From the NCBI RefSeq assembly GCF_034190915.1, contig NW_026947506.1, positions 36,641,748 through 36,705,747 of the forward strand: a DNA stretch of 64,000 nucleotides, in the 5' to 3' direction. The stretch is from Cavia porcellus (Eukaryota > Chordata > Mammalia > Rodentia > Caviidae). Below are positions 12,531-24,400 of this stretch, one piece after another (positions within the stretch are counted from its first letter, which is position 1; each line of letters starts with the position of its first letter). The notes beneath the pieces are model-generated. The model worked only from the letters and a program-made list of their open reading frames with translations. It did no database searches and was not told where the DNA came from. Made by a program: the position numbers and the translations under genes.

Positions 12531-12886
12531 ATGTTGAAAAATTACGAATTGCTCCTAAGCTAACCTTATTAAATATATAAATGACTAAAGTTTTTTAATT
12601 ATAGAGATAAAACTTGAGTTTCAACAAATATTGTGTTAAAATTTATTTGTTTTGTGTCCTGCAAAAAAGTGCTGGCTAACGCCCTGCCAGCCTTTCATGT
12701 TGAAAGTGAGATGCGTAGGGGAGGGAGGAACCCATTTACCCACCCCCAGGAAGTCATTGCAGTTGCTTGGCCCTTGTTGAGTTCTTATTGTATAGCCTTT
12801 TGCTGCCATCTAGCGTCATAGATTTTTCCCTTGCAGTTTTCTTGAGGGGGGTTGAGGAAGAAGAAACGTTAGTTTAAAAAACATTG

Positions 12887-13022
12887 CTACACTCAGGAGG
12901 CTGAGGTGGGAGGATTGTTGCAAGTTCGAGACCAGCCTGGGCTACAAAGTGAGCTCAAGGCCAGCCTGAACTGCATAGCGAGACTCTGTCTCAAAAAGAG
13001 AAAAAAATAAAATAAAATAAAA
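12887..13022 (+). mobile_element. B1 SINE, 5' truncated
   Basis: Starts at CACTCAGGAGGCTGAGG, carries both CCAGCCTG repeats and ends (AATAA)n. Sequence is close to the copy at 28947. Confidence 0.9.
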
Positions 13023-13059
13023 TACACTGCTACTCTTGTTGGTTTTTCTTTTTTTTTTA

Positions 13060-13148
13060 TTTTATTTTTTATCAGTACCAGGGATCGAACTCACAATTGT
13101 CTGCTTGCAAGGCAGGCACTTAGGCCGCTGAGCTAAATCCCCAGCCCT
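13060..13148 (-). mobile_element. ID SINE
   Basis: ATCAGTACCAGGGATCGAAC to GCTGAGCTAAATCCCCAGCC; little diverged. Confidence 0.9.
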
Positions 13149-13945
13149 GGTTTTTCTTTTTAAACAATGGACCAAAGTAATTATATCTACTCACTAAATA
13201 CCATTAAAACAGAAATACAACAGGCTAGATACCTAAATATAGGTATCTACTTCTGCTAGAATGAATCAATATGTTTAGTATTTGCATATAAAATATGCAA
13301 TGTTTAGTACTTGCATGTAAGATAAAAGTCTTACTATAATTAAAAGATTTTAGGGCTGGTATCCTGGAATCCCAACATATATCAAGGTGTCTCACCCATA
13401 GAAGAGTGATGGGACTTCTCCAAGATTCTCTTTAAGACATTTTAATGACAGTGAGCAGCAATGAATTCACTTCCATACAGCTACCCCGACCTGCTCTTTC
13501 CCTCCCTTCAGGGCCATAGTCACTGTGTTTGCCAGCAGCTACTGTTTGTCTTGAGAATCAGCCAGATGTAGTGCAGCATACTCATATTTTCTTGTGAGCG
13601 TAATTTTTTCCATAAATGGGTATTGCTATAGGAAAAGAGTTGGGCAAAAGAATTTAAACTGCCACCTCACTGTTAATGTCACTAGACTTACACTATGTTC
13701 TTTAGTTTCTAAACCTGTTTAGGTACAAAAATCTTGTTAGCTTGCAGTTCTGGGGTGCTTTGTTGGAATTTTTCTGAGTTATTATCATCTGAATCTTTCA
13801 TTATCTCTCCAACTCCTACCTCTGGATAGAGCCCACCCTACATGAAAGGGTGTTTATTTTTTAAAGGGATGTCCTGAGTAGTTATTGTAATTCCAGGGGA
13901 AGCAAAAGGAGAAAGCATCGTGTTTGGAAAGAAATATGAGGGGAG

Positions 13946-14105
13946 TTGGGCATGGTAGTGTACATCTATAATTCCAACACTCAGGGAAGCTGAGGCAGGA
14001 GGACTGCAAGTTCAAGCCTAGCCTGGGCAGCTTGGCTGCTTAGAAAAAAGACTAGGAATATAACTGTGTGAACACCCTGGCTGCAGTCTGCAGTACCTCC
14101 AAGAA
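13946..14105 (+). mobile_element. B4 SINE, diverged
   Basis: TGGGCATGGTAGTGTACATC, GCTGAGGCAGGAGGACTGCA and a decayed ID half. Confidence 0.8.
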
Positions 14106-14875
14106 GGAAGAGGGGATTATGCTGCTGGCTGGGTATCTGGGTGCACATGGTGCTTGGGGCAGATGCTACTTCCCTCTAGAGCAGTTACACCATCCTCAAG
14201 AGAATTCTACAGATCGATGTGTTGGACCTTAAGTTGTTTCAGTTCATTCTAGTAAAATAGATTGATTTAATCTGCATATTAACTTAGTTTGCTTACTTAA
14301 GTAGACTCTCCTTGCTTAACTGGTAAAGTGAAACATAAAAGGATAGCCAGGCCAGTATCAGCTGTGACCTGTAACAAATTCCTTAGCCTCCCTTAGCCTC
14401 AGTTCCTTATCTGTAAAATGTGTGAAGTTGTGTGAAGTCTGTGCCCTGGGTGTCAAGCGCGAAACCTCATTTCTGTGCAAGTATGCTCCAAAGTGAGCGA
14501 GGGCAGTGGTATCAGCATAGTCATTCATGCAGTGGTCACTTGAGCTGGGAATGAGAAAAAATGCAGGACCTCACCACTACCCTAGAATATTCTTCGTATT
14601 AAATGTAGACAAATGTTTGTAAAGAAATACTGTGATTTAAAGTCAGCCAGGGAGAGTCTAGAAAATTTGCTATCTTCATTAAGTTATAAGAACTTTGTGC
14701 TTCAGTCAGTCAAGGAAGACATTTGCTTGACTCTAATATAAAGAAAATTGAAGGCTGTTGGCTTGCTTACATTTTGTTAACTGATGATAAAAACCTTTCA
14801 TTCAAGATTAGATTACTTTAATACATATTAAATCATGTCCCAAGGAGAACATCAAAGATACTCCTTAAAAGTACT

Positions 14876-15035
14876 ATTAGCCAGGTGTTTTGTTGGCACC
14901 TTTGTAATCCCAGCACCGGGAGGCTGAGACAAGAGGATTACAAATTTAGGTCCCACCCAGGCAATTTGGTGTCTTGGCCAGACTGTGTCTCAAAAAATCC
15001 TGGGGATATAGCTCTGTGGGCAGGTGTGTCTGATG
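14876..15035 (+). mobile_element. B4 SINE, diverged
   Basis: TTAGCCAGGTGTTTTGTTGG, CACCGGGAGGCTGAGACAAG and ID start CCTGGGGATATAGCTCTGTG. Confidence 0.75.
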
Positions 15036-15695
15036 GTTCTGCCAGACTTACCTAGGGGTTTTCTCTGCCTGGGGGGCTTGTTAACATGGTGTTTTGGTAT
15101 AGTTGGAGTACTCTTTCCTGTGTGGTCTCTGGGTAGCCCGGGGCTCTGAGGAAGGAAGCTAGGAGAGAAGTGAGCAGTCACCAGCCCAGAGCAGTCTCTG
15201 CCCTTCCCTTACCATCAACCTCTCCTTCGCTCTCTCTGTTGTTCACATATGTGGGGGCCATGGCCATAGAGCTTCAGGCACAAAGCACTCAGTGAGTGAT
15301 ATGTAGATCCTGCCAGTCTCAGTTAGGCAGTGCAAAAGACACCATTCTTCTTGCCACATTACCTTACTTACCTGAAGATTTCTCGACTTCCCCACTTAGT
15401 TCAGTCGTGTATCATTTCAAGTTATATTTTATTTGTTTTCCATATATTTATATAACAAACATAAATCAGTTTAAATGACCCTAAAAGCATAATGATGATC
15501 TATGCTTTTGAAATCTGGGTCAGAATTACCATTTGTAATGTGATGCTTGTTCAACCTGAGATAAACCTTTCTTCAAGTGCAGACCTTAGCATTTCCTACT
15601 AAATAGTCTTTAAGTGCATGTTAGCTAAGGCGTATATCTTAACTCAGTTTATTCTGAAGATCCACTTTGCTGCTCACATGGGCTGCTTCTTGCAG

Positions 15696-15829
15696 GGCGA
15701 CCTGAAGGCTTACCTGCGCAACGAGCAAGAGCATGTGCGGGGCGACTCGCAGACCATGCTGCTGCAGAGGATGGCATGTGAGATCGCTGCGGGGCTGGCC
15801 GCTATGCACAAACTGCACTTCCTGCACAG
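15696..15829 (+). CDS. LMTK2: LMTK2 coding exon, kinase C-lobe alphaD-alphaE
   Basis: The 134-bp exon follows CTTGCAG and ends before GTGGGT. It encodes GDLKAYLR..., the [20 protein letters not shown] helix and KLHFLH, leaving AG as two bases of a Ser codon completed by the next exon. The His of the catalytic loop (HSD) is the last full codon. The neighbouring exon supplies the catalytic Asp, so this splice junction divides the catalytic loop, a conserved LMTK-family arrangement in my recollection. Confidence 0.97.
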
Positions 15830-16546
15830 GTGGGTCTGGTATGGGAGTACCTCACACATCACTGGGGTTGTGGCCCCAGAGGCTGTGTGGGGTGAAAAGG
15901 CACTAAGAAACCTCAGAAATGACAGGTTGTAGAGTGAACTCCAGGATTAAACTAGTAAAAGCCATCCTGTACTTTCAACATTGCAGCAGTGGCTGTGTTA
16001 AGCTTTGTTTAAGCCAAAACCAGGAAATAACGATTTAACACAGTCTAAGGCAGTGGCAGCAAACCATTTAGAGCGTTCAGTGATATAAATAGCCCCCTGT
16101 GGCACACATGGTATAAGTTTGTCACCACCGGTCGGTCTGATATTTCCAGAATTTCAAAGAGTGTGAAAAAGTATAGAGGTCTTACATCAGCAGTCCCAGA
16201 TGACCTCATCACATTTCACTGGCTACCTTCTGAACATGCCAGCTTTAAGTGACTATCTGTGAGATCTCATGGTATGTCCCAGGTTGTACTGCTGTGACCA
16301 TTCTTGGCCCAACAATCTGTAGACAAGGTCTGTAGTACTGATTTCTGGCCAACCAAAGGGTTGGCTTAAAGTGCCCACTCCAAAGTAGAAGGTGTCATGG
16401 CCCTCAGTCAACCGAGAGGCCTGTCCATACATGGCTGCAGGTAGGTAATCAAGGGCTGGGTGAGAAAGCACAGCAATCTTCCTGACACATTTCTGTCCAG
16501 TTTTCAGAGCCTGTCCGAGTGGTCATACGTGTTTTATCCAGGTGAC

Positions 16547-16560
16547 TGATGTTGATTTTC
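16547..16560. repeat. target-site duplication of the L1, left copy
   Basis: TGATGTTGATTTTC occurs here and again at 24387-24400, immediately flanking the antisense L1. The 14-bp duplication is perfect. Confidence 0.93.
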
Positions 16561-17764
16561 TTTTTTTTTTTTTTTTTTTTTTTATTTAAGAGGAAAAAGA
16601 GAAAAACACAAAACAAACCAAAGCGGCGTAAGGGTACACGCAATACAGAACTACAAAACAAAACAAAACAAAACAAAAAACCATAACAGTAAGAAATTAC
16701 CTGCTAGTAGATTACACACTATTTTCTTGAAAATAGTTCCTCAAATCACAGTATCAAAGAACACAAGGTGGACATTCAAACAGGGAGACTGCAAACAGCT
16801 GTGTTCAATGTTCCAAAAACATTGATAAAGTCACCTATTTAACACCCCCAAACACACTTGCTGTTATATCCGTTAGAGCTCCTTTTCTTTTTTTTTTTTC
16901 CCTCTCTTTTTTACAACAAAATTTACACATCTTGGATTTTATTACTCCTTAGTGCTTATTACTTTCTTTGGGGGGGGGGGAAGAATACAGTCAAATATGG
17001 CAAAACAAAGCTGTCAGTCAATACCAAGGACAGACGTAGCACATGGTGTAGAACAGAGTACAAGTTTATCAACAATGGTTATCAACGTTGTCCTTTGTTT
17101 CCTTAAAAAGAATTGTCTATCTTATTAGATATTATAAAGTTGGACAAAACAGTAGAGAACAAGACCAATAAAACTTAGGCATTGTAAACATTACAGGACT
17201 TCCAAAGAAGACAATAGTCAAACCAGAATGGGTATCTTAGTGAATCTTATTGTCTTCAAAGTAGTTGCCTATGTCTTCAAACTTGATACTATCATATAGA
17301 ATGGAACAGAGTCTAATCAGTCAAAACAAGATCGTGGGAGTACTACAGGACTTCAAAACAAGTTAATAGGAAATCGAAAAGAGTTACTATTTATATATCC
17401 TAATTTTTTTGAATTTTTTCTTTAATTAAGACAAACATAAGAAATGACTAATTTTTTTTTGAAACAATAAGGGGGAGATTGAGATAAAACAGGACATAAC
17501 AATATAACAATAGAGGTCACAGCATGACTGTTTCAATAACCTAGTACTTCACCACCTTATAACCTGACTTAATAGTAGTTACCATAGTGTCTTTTTCCTT
17601 GAAATATTTGGGTAAAACTTCATATACTCTAGCTTCAAATATTTTCATATCAAGAAGCCCAGAATAAAGCCTTTCTAATTAATGAGTGAAAACTTTATAA
17701 GGCTTCAAGGCCACCTAATGGGGAATCATGATTACCACATATTTTTAGATATTTGAATCATTAC
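16561..17764 (-). other. L1 3' UTR and poly(A) tail
   Basis: 1.2 kb between the ORF2 stop and the insertion site. On the sense (minus) strand it has a poly(A) signal (AATAAA, 16581-16586) just before the A-tail. It also has a GTTTT-type run (16659-16680 on +), a polypurine tract (opposite 16889-16913) and a C10 run (opposite 16971-16980). It is clearly longer than human or mouse L1 3' UTRs. Confidence 0.85.
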
Positions 17765-20700
17765 TTACATTAGGGAAACTATTCGGTATTCACACATGCG
17801 AGATTGATTTATTTCACTTATGAGTATGGTCTCAAGCTGTGCCCATTTATTGATAAATATCTCAATGTGATCCTTCTTTATAGCTGAATAATACTCCATT
17901 GTATAGAAATACCACAACTTTTTTATCCATTCCTCAGTTGATGGGCACTTGGGTTGTTTCCAAGATCTGGCGATTACAAATTGTGCTGCTATAAACATAG
18001 GTGCACATATATCACTGTGGTATGATGCTTTCAGTTCTTCTGGGAATATGCCTAGAAGTGGAATAGCTGGAATAAATGGGATTTCCAGTCCCAACTTTTT
18101 GAGAAATCTCCAGACAGATCTCCACAAAGGCTGTACCAGTCTACACTCCCACCAGCAGTGCAGGAGAGTTCCTTTTTCCCCACAGCCTCTCCAGCATTTG
18201 TTGTCGGTTTTCTTGATCCTGGCCATTCTTTCAGGAGTGAGATGGTATCTCAGTGTGGTTTTAATTTGCATTTCTCTAATGACCAATGATGATGAGCATT
18301 TTTTCATGTATTTATTTGCCATTTGCATTTCTTCATCTGAGAATTGCATATTCATCTCAGATGCCCATTTTTGGATTGGATCTTTGAATTTCGGAGGTCT
18401 GAGTTTCTTTAATTCTTTGTATGTTTTAGACAAGAGGCCCTTGTCTGAGAGAGAGTTCACTAAAATCTTTTCCCAGTTTGTGGGTTTTCTTTTCACTATG
18501 CTGGAGATTTCTTTTGACATGCAGAAACTTTTTAATAAGAAGTGGTCCCAGTTATTGATTCTGGGAAGTATTTCCCGTGCGGTTTGAGTCCTGTTCATGA
18601 ATTCTTTACCTACTCCTATGTCTCCAAGGTTTCTACCTATTTTGTCTTCCAATAGATTTAGTGTTTCTGTTTTAATATTCAGATCTTTGACCCATTTACA
18701 TTTTAATTTAGTACATGGTGATAGACATGGGTCTAGCTTTAGTTTTCGGCAAATGGAGAGCCAGTTTTTCCAGCACCATTTATTAAAGAGACTGTCGTTC
18801 TTCCAGTGAACCTGCTTGGCTCCTTTATCAAAAATAAGGTGGTTGAGTGTGTTCGTAGTTGTGGTTGTATCTTCTAATCTATTCCACTGATCTTCAGCTC
18901 TGTTTTGATTCCAATACCATGTTGATTTTACTACTGTTGCTTTGTAGTATAACTTCAAGTCAGGGATTGTGATGCCTCCTGCTTTGTCTTTGCTGCTTAG
19001 AATTGCCTTTGCGATTCTAGGTCTCTTCTGGTTCCAGATGAAATTTAGGAGTGATTTCTCTAGATCTATAAGGTATGTTGATGGTATTTCTATTGGGATT
19101 GCATTGAATCTGTATAACAGTTTTGGGAGAATGGCCATTTTCACAATGTTTGTTCTTCCTATCCATGAGCAAGGGATGTCTTTCCATTTTCTGAGATCAT
19201 CTTCAATTTCCTTTTTCAGTGTATTATAATTTTCACTGTATAAGTCTTTCACTTCTTTCGTAAGAGTAATTCCTAAATATTTCATTTTTTTGCTTGCTAA
19301 TGTGAATAGTCCAGTTTCTCTTATTTCCCTCTCTGTAATTTTGTTGTTCGTGTATAGGAATGCTATTGATTTCTGAGTATTGATTTTGTATCCAGCCACA
19401 TTACTGAATTTATTTATTGTATCTAAGAGTATTTCAATGGAGTTTAGGGGGTCTTCTATGTAGAGTATCATGTCATCTGCAAACAATGATAATTTAACTT
19501 CTTCTTTTCCTATCTTTACCCCTTTTATTTCTCTTTCTTGCCTAATTGCTCTGGCTAGTACTTCCAGTACTATATTAAATAGGAGTGGTGATAAAGGACA
19601 TCCTTGTCTTGTACCCGATTTTAAAGTAAAGGCTTTCAATTTTTGGCCATTTAGTATGATGCTGGCTGTTGGTTTGTCATAAATGGCCTTTATTATATTG
19701 AGGTAAAGACCATTTATTCCAATTTTCTGTAAAGTTCTTATCATGAATAAGTGTTGGGCCTTATCGAAGGCTTTTTCTGCATCTATAGAGATGATCATGT
19801 GATTCTTATTTTTGGCTTTATTGATATGGTGGATTACATTTATTGATTTGCGTATGTTGAACCATCCTTGCATTCCTGGGATGAATCCCACCTGGTCATG
19901 GTGTATAATCTTCTTGATGATTTGCTGGATCCTATTTGCCAATATTTTATTGAGGATTTTTGCATCTGTGTTCATTAGGGAGATCGGTCTATAGTTCTCT
20001 TTTATAGTTGGGTCTTTCTCAGGTTTTGGTACTAGAGTAATATTTGCTTCCAGGAATGACTTAGGAAGGATTGCTTCCCTTTCAATTTCATTGAATAGTT
20101 TGAGGAGTGTCGGCATTAGGTCTTCTTTATATTTCTTGTAGAATTCTGCAGTGAATCCATCTGGGCCTGGGCTCTTCTTGGTGGGCAAGGACCCAATTAC
20201 ATTCTCAATTTCATTAGCAGAGATTGGGTTATTCAACAGTTTTATATCCTCTTGATCTAGCTTTGGTACTTCATATGCTTCTAAGAATCTGTCTATTTCT
20301 TCTGTGTTATCAAACTTTTGAGAGTAGAGGTTTTCGAAATAGGTGTTGATGATCCTCTGTATTTCTATTGGGTCTGTAGTGATTTCTCCTTTTTCATTTC
20401 TTATTGCATGAATTTGAGCTTTTTCTTTCCTTTTTTTAATAAGGTTGGCTAGGGGCTTATCGATTTTATTTATTCTTTCAAAGAACCAACTCTTTGATTC
20501 GTTGATTCTTTGGATTGTTTTCTTAGTCTCTATTGCATTGATTTCTGCTCTGATTCTTATAATTTCCTCTCTTCTTTTGGCTTTGGGCTTGACTTGCTCT
20601 TCTTTTTCTAGCTGTTTGAGGTGTAGCATCAAGTTATTTACTTGTATTCGTTCTGTTTTCCTGATGTGGGAACTCAGTGCAATAAATTTTCCTCTCAGAA

Positions 20701-21601
20701 CGGCTTTCATTGCATCCCACAGATTCCGGTAAGTTGTATCTGCATTTTCATTTTCTTTTAGGTATTGTTTAATTTCTTCTTTAATTTCTTCTGTGACCCA
20801 CTGATTACTCAAGAGTGTGTTATTTAGTTTCCATGTGTTTGCGGAATTTTTGCAGTATCCTTTGTCATTAATTTCTAATTTCAGAGCGCTATGATCCGAT
20901 AATATGCAAGGGATGATTTCAACTCTTTTGCATTTGCTTAAATATGTTCTGTGAGCTAATATATGGTCTGTTTTAGAAAATGATCCATGTACTGCTGAGA
21001 AGAATGTGTATTCTGATGTTGTTGGGTGGAACATTCTGTATATGTCTATCAAACCCATTTGTTCACAGGTGTGATTCAGTTCTGTTATTTCTTTGCTCAT
21101 TTTCTGTCTGGTTGATCTGTCCCTTGGTGTCAGTGGTGTATTAAGGTCTCCTGTTACAATTGTGTTACTGATAATTTGAGTTTTCATTTCTGTTAATAAT
21201 TGTTTTATATAACTGGGTGCTCTGGAGTTTGGTGCATATATATTTAAGATAGTTATCTCTTCCTCTTGGAGTTTTCCCCTTACGAGTATGTAGTGACCTT
21301 CTTTGTCCTTTATGGTCATTGTTGGTTTAAAGTTCACGTTGTCTGCAAACAGAATGGCTACTCCTGCCTTTTTTTGGATTCCTGCTGCATGAAGGATTGT
21401 TTTCCATCCTTTGACTTTCAGTCTGTGAGTATCTTTCTGGGTTAGATGGGTTTCCTGTAAACAGCATATGGTTGGATTTTGTTTCTTGATCCATTCTGCT
21501 AGTCTGTTTCTTTTGATTGGTGCATTGAGACCATTTACATTAATGGTTATTACTGTTAAATGCTGGTTAATTGTAGGGATGTTATCTCTCTGCTGTTGCA
21601 T
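17765..21601 (-). CDS. L1 ORF2 protein (endonuclease/reverse transcriptase, 1278 aa)
   Basis: Intact ORF from ATG (21599-21601), 19 bp after the ORF1 stop. AP-type endonuclease: QETHLT with catalytic Glu ~50, GDLN at ~151-154 (Asp and Asn), [10 protein letters not shown] with Asp/His ~236-237. Reverse transcriptase: NYRPISLMN at ~536-544, [12 protein letters not shown] at ~665-676, FADD at 707-710 (catalytic Asp pair). C-terminal Cys-rich motif [18 protein letters not shown] is present. All catalytic residues I know of are retained. Known L1 ORF2p are 1275-1281 aa. It performs target-primed reverse transcription. Confidence 0.97.
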   Translation of the reverse strand: MQQQRDNIPTINQHLTVITINVNGLNAPIKRNRLAEWIKKQNPTICCLQETHLTQKDTHRLKVKGWKTILHAAGIQKKAGVAILFADNVNFKPTMTIKDKEGHYILVRGKLQEEEITILNIYAPNSRAPSYIKQLLTEMKTQIISNTIVTGDLNTPLTPRDRSTRQKMSKEITELNHTCEQMGLIDIYRMFHPTTSEYTFFSAVHGSFSKTDHILAHRTYLSKCKRVEIIPCILSDHSALKLEINDKGYCKNSANTWKLNNTLLSNQWVTEEIKEEIKQYLKENENADTTYRNLWDAMKAVLRGKFIALSSHIRKTERIQVNNLMLHLKQLEKEEQVKPKAKRREEIIRIRAEINAIETKKTIQRINESKSWFFERINKIDKPLANLIKKRKEKAQIHAIRNEKGEITTDPIEIQRIINTYFENLYSQKFDNTEEIDRFLEAYEVPKLDQEDIKLLNNPISANEIENVIGSLPTKKSPGPDGFTAEFYKKYKEDLMPTLLKLFNEIEREAILPKSFLEANITLVPKPEKDPTIKENYRPISLMNTDAKILNKILANRIQQIIKKIIHHDQVGFIPGMQGWFNIRKSINVIHHINKAKNKNHMIISIDAEKAFDKAQHLFMIRTLQKIGINGLYLNIIKAIYDKPTASIILNGQKLKAFTLKSGTRQGCPLSPLLFNIVLEVLARAIRQEREIKGVKIGKEEVKLSLFADDMILYIEDPLNSIEILLDTINKFSNVAGYKINTQKSIAFLYTNNKITEREIRETGLFTLASKKMKYLGITLTKEVKDLYSENYNTLKKEIEDDLRKWKDIPCSWIGRTNIVKMAILPKLLYRFNAIPIEIPSTYLIDLEKSLLNFIWNQKRPRIAKAILSSKDKAGGITIPDLKLYYKATVVKSTWYWNQNRAEDQWNRLEDTTTTTNTLNHLIFDKGAKQVHWKNDSLFNKWCWKNWLSICRKLKLDPCLSPCTKLKCKWVKDLNIKTETLNLLEDKIGRNLGDIGVGKEFMNRTQTAREILPRINNWDHFLLKSFCMSKEISSIVKRKPTNWEKILVNSLSDKGLLSKTYKELKKLRPPKFKDPIQKWASEMNMQFSDEEMQMANKYMKKCSSSLVIREMQIKTTLRYHLTPERMARIKKTDNKCWRGCGEKGTLLHCWWECRLVQPLWRSVWRFLKKLGLEIPFIPAIPLLGIFPEELKASYHSDICAPMFIAAQFVIARSWKQPKCPSTEEWIKKLWYFYTMEYYSAIKKDHIEIFINKWAQLETILISEINQSRMCEYRIVSLM

Positions 21602-21620
21602 CTTTATCTTTCGGTTCTGT

Positions 21621-22673
21621 TTAATTATTTGCTTTGCTTAGTGGTTTTTTCCTTTGTGTATCTAAACTGTCTTTCAATATTTTTTGCAGGGTTGGTTTGG
21701 TGTTCATGAAGTTCTTCAGCTGTTCTTTGTCATGGAAGTATCGTATTGCACCATCTATTTTGAATGATAGTTTTGCAGGATATATCAGTCTTGGTTGGAA
21801 ATCATTTTGCTTTAGGATCTGGAATACTTCACTCCATGCTCTTCTTGACTTTATCGTTTGTGCTGAGAAGTCTGCTGTGATTCTGATAGGTTTTCCTTTA
21901 TAAGTGATTTGTCTTTTCTCTCTGACAGCTTTTAATAATCTATTCTTGTGTTGGATTTCTGGGATGGTGACTATTATATGTCTGGGTGTAGTTTTATTTT
22001 GGTTATGACTGTTTGGAGTTCTATATGCTTCACTGATCCTGATGTCAGTTTCTGATCTCATGCTTGGGAAATTTTCAGCTATTACTTCTCTAAATATCCT
22101 CCTGACATCCTTCATGTTGTCTCCCTCTCTTTCATTAATCCCTATCATTCTTATGTTATTCTTCTTTGCATCGTCTTGCAGTTGTTGAATTGTTGTTTCC
22201 TGGTTCCTTGTTATTTTCAAAAGATCTTTCCTTTCCTGTTCACTAGCTGCAATCCTGTCTTCAAGGTCTGAAATTCTATCTTCACTTTCATTAAGGCGGT
22301 TTTTACAACTTTCAGTGGAGTTTTTTATTTCCTGTATATCTCTGTGCATCTGCATTATGTATTCTGTTTGTTTCTTATATTGCTCGTCTAGGGATTCTAT
22401 CTTTTTGTTTAGTTCCTCCAATTTTTTATCTGTGTTTTCTTTAGATATATTTAGAATCTCTTTCATTTCTTTTATCATTTCTTCTTTTATCTGGGAGATT
22501 ATTTCGAGTTTGAATTTCTTTAAAGCTTCCTGGAGTTGCTTGTCAATTTCAGTGGCTATTGTGTCCGATATATGAGGTGGATGGGATATATTTTCTTCTA
22601 TATACATCGCTCCTAGGGTTTCTTGAGATGGGCTGGAGGTTTGAGGTTGTAATTTGGTCTTTCGTTTTGTCAT
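21621..22673 (-). CDS. L1 ORF1 protein (RNA-binding chaperone, 350 aa)
   Basis: Intact ORF from ATG (22671-22673) to TAA (21621-21623). The N-terminal third is charged. Residues ~40-155 show Leu/Ile-rich heptads typical of the trimerising coiled coil. The RRM-like part follows ([14 protein letters not shown], around residues 170-190) and then the C-terminal domain ([26 protein letters not shown]). Mouse ORF1p is about 357 aa and human 338, so the length fits. ORF1p is a nucleic-acid chaperone that coats L1 RNA in cytoplasmic RNPs. Confidence 0.96.
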   Translation of the reverse strand: MTKRKTKLQPQTSSPSQETLGAMYIEENISHPPHISDTIATEIDKQLQEALKKFKLEIISQIKEEMIKEMKEILNISKENTDKKLEELNKKIESLDEQYKKQTEYIMQMHRDIQEIKNSTESCKNRLNESEDRISDLEDRIAASEQERKDLLKITRNQETTIQQLQDDAKKNNIRMIGINEREGDNMKDVRRIFREVIAENFPSMRSETDIRISEAYRTPNSHNQNKTTPRHIIVTIPEIQHKNRLLKAVREKRQITYKGKPIRITADFSAQTIKSRRAWSEVFQILKQNDFQPRLIYPAKLSFKIDGAIRYFHDKEQLKNFMNTKPTLQKILKDSLDTQRKKPLSKANN

Positions 22674-22977
22674 TTTCCTATATTTCTGTGTTTCAAGTGT
22701 TATTTGAAAGCTTCCTCAGGATCTGTTGAAAATCCCCTTCTATGTTTGGAGCTACTGGGACTCTGGTGCCGCGCTACTCCAAGCCATTAGGCCTACAGAA
22801 CCAGTGGCCCTCCTCTGCCTGCTCAGAACTCCACAGTTCCAGACAAGCTGGGCCTCAGGGACACTGTGCGCCCACCTGCCCCTTGGAAGCTCCACAGTTC
22901 TTCAATCGCAGCCGGGTTAGGGTACTCACCACAGGCCGCAGTGCTTCAGGAACCTGTGGACCCTCCCTGGTTGCAGA
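22674..22977 (-). other. L1 5' UTR spacer between monomers and ORF1
   Basis: Non-monomeric segment upstream of the ORF1 ATG, lacking long open frames on the sense strand. It corresponds in position to the untranslated linker of mouse L1. Confidence 0.75.
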
Positions 22978-24386
22978 GATATCCACAGTCCTCCAGACAC
23001 ACAGAGAGGCCAGTGAGGGCACCCCAGATCTGCCCAGCTCCTCCTCTGCAGACCTGTGGCCAGGCGCGGCAGCTAAACAGGCTGGGCTAGGCTGGTAGGG
23101 TGGGCCAGCCCATCTATCGGGAGCTCAGCAGGTCTCCAAATGAAGCCGGGAATGGGGAGGCTGATGTGGAAGCCTTAAACCCACCTCTCTCCTTCACTGC
23201 ACCTGGAAGCCTGAGGGAACTCCAGCAGTCTGGGCGCAGAAATCCAGAGTCCTCCAGACACGCAGAGAGGCCAGTGAGGGCACCCCAGATCTGCCCAGCT
23301 CCTCCTCTGCAGACCTATGGCCAGGCGCGGCTGCTAAACAGGCTGGGCTAGGCTGGTTGTGTGGGCCAGCCCACCTATCGGGAGCTCAGCAGGTCTCCAA
23401 ATGAAGCCTGGAATGGGGAGGCTGATGTGGAAGCCTCAAACCCACCTCTCGCCTTCACTGCACCTGGAAGCCTGAGGGAACTCCAGCAGTCTGGGCGCAG
23501 AAATCCAGAGTCCTCCAGACACGCAGAGAGGCCAGTGAGGGCACCCCAGATCTGCCCAGCTCCTCCTCTGCAGACCTGTGGCCAGGCACGGCAGCTAAAT
23601 AGGCTGGGCTAGGCTGGTAGTGTGGGCCAGCCCACCTATTGGGAGCTCAGCAGGTCTCCAAATGAAGCCAGGAATGGGGAGGCTGATGTGGAAGCCTTAA
23701 ACCCACCTCTCTCCTTCACTGCACCTGGAAGCCTGAGGGAACTCCAGCAGTCTGGGCGCAGAAATCCAGAGTCCTCCAGACACGCAGAGAGGCCAGTGAG
23801 GGCACCCCAGATCTGCCCAGCTCCTCCTCTGCAGACCTATGGCCAGGCGCGGCTGCTAAACAGGCTGGGCTAGGCTGGTTGTGTGGGCCAGCCCACCTAT
23901 CGGGAGCTCAGCAGGTCTCCAAATGAAGCCTGGAATGGGGAGGCTGATGTGGAAGCCTCAAACCCACCTCTCGCCTTCACTGCACCTGGAAGCCTGAGGG
24001 AACTCCAGCAGTCTGGGCGCAGAAATCCAGAGTCCTCCAGACACGCAGAGAGGCCAGTGAGGGCACCCCAGATCTGCCCAGCTCCTCCTCTGCAGACCTG
24101 TGGCCAGGCACGGCAGCTAAATAGGCTGGGCTAGGCTGGTAGTGTGGGCCAGCCCACCTATTGGGAGCTCAGCAGGTCTCCAAATGAAGCCAGGAATGGG
24201 GAGGCTGATGTGGAAGCCTTAAACCCACCTCTCTCCTTCACTGCACCTGGAAGCCTGAGGGAACTCCAGCAGTCTGGGCGCAGAAATCCAGAGTCCTCCA
24301 GACACGCAGAGAGGCCAGTGAGGGCACCCCAGATCTGCCCAGCTCCTCCTCTGCAGACCTGTGGCCAGGCGCGGCAGCTAAACAGG
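22978..24386 (-). repeat. tandem 261-bp monomers of the L1 5' UTR
   Basis: Copies begin at about 23100, 23361, 23622, 23883 and 24144, spaced exactly 261 bp, with a divergent partial copy at about 22978-23099 nearest ORF1. The last copy stops at 24386 after about 243 bp, where L1 reverse transcription ended. By eye the 23361 and 23883 copies are identical, and the 23622 and 24144 copies nearly so, giving an alternating A/B dimer of 522 bp. The unit is GC-rich with CTGGGCTAGGCTGG and CTCCTCCTCTGCAGAC motifs. By analogy with mouse L1 monomers it should act as a promoter. Confidence 0.93.
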
Positions 24387-24400
24387 TGATGTTGATTTTC
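24387..24400. repeat. target-site duplication of the L1, right copy
   Basis: Second perfect copy of TGATGTTGATTTTC; it follows directly after the truncated outermost monomer. Confidence 0.93.

Larger units (their letters stand above)
3192..15695 (+). other. LMTK2: LMTK2 intron (12.5 kb)
   Basis: No coding exon was recognised. It contains an IAP-like solo LTR (3872-4282), an old L1 3' end (7390-7930), a 29-bp palindrome (8011-8039) and scattered B1, ID and B4 SINEs listed separately. The blocks about 4300-5180, 5280-6700, 9600-11900 and 15050-15690 show nothing I can name. Short open frames there lack splice-coupled homology. Confidence 0.7.
16561..24386 (-). mobile_element. full-length young LINE-1 with intact ORFs
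   Basis: A 7.8-kb L1 is inserted antisense in an LMTK2 intron. Going 5' to 3' on the minus strand: tandem 261-bp promoter monomers (24386-23100), a spacer (about 23099-22674), ORF1 (22673-21621), a 19-bp gap, ORF2 (21601-17765), a 1.2-kb 3' UTR and an oligo(A) tail seen as T23 at 16561-16583. A 14-bp TSD flanks it. Both ORFs are open and of family-typical length. Together with the long tail and perfect TSD, this says that the insertion is recent and may be retrotransposition-competent. It shares no interruption with SINEs, unlike every neighbouring interval of similar length. Confidence 0.96.

Noticed and set aside
17949..20732. Open frames up to 212 codons on the + strand across the L1 body
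   Set aside because: They are the reverse complement of intact L1 ORF2, and read as antisense shadows.
22978..24386. CRISPR-like or satellite array
   Set aside because: Vertebrate context, units contiguous without spacers, and adjacency to L1 ORF1 explain the repeats as L1 promoter monomers.
23100..24389. Five repeated 81-83-codon open frames antisense to the L1, one per monomer, reminiscent of an ORF0-like antisense gene
   Set aside because: Each begins with GTG rather than ATG. The frame repeats only because 261 is divisible by three, and a stop closes every unit. No translation evidence.
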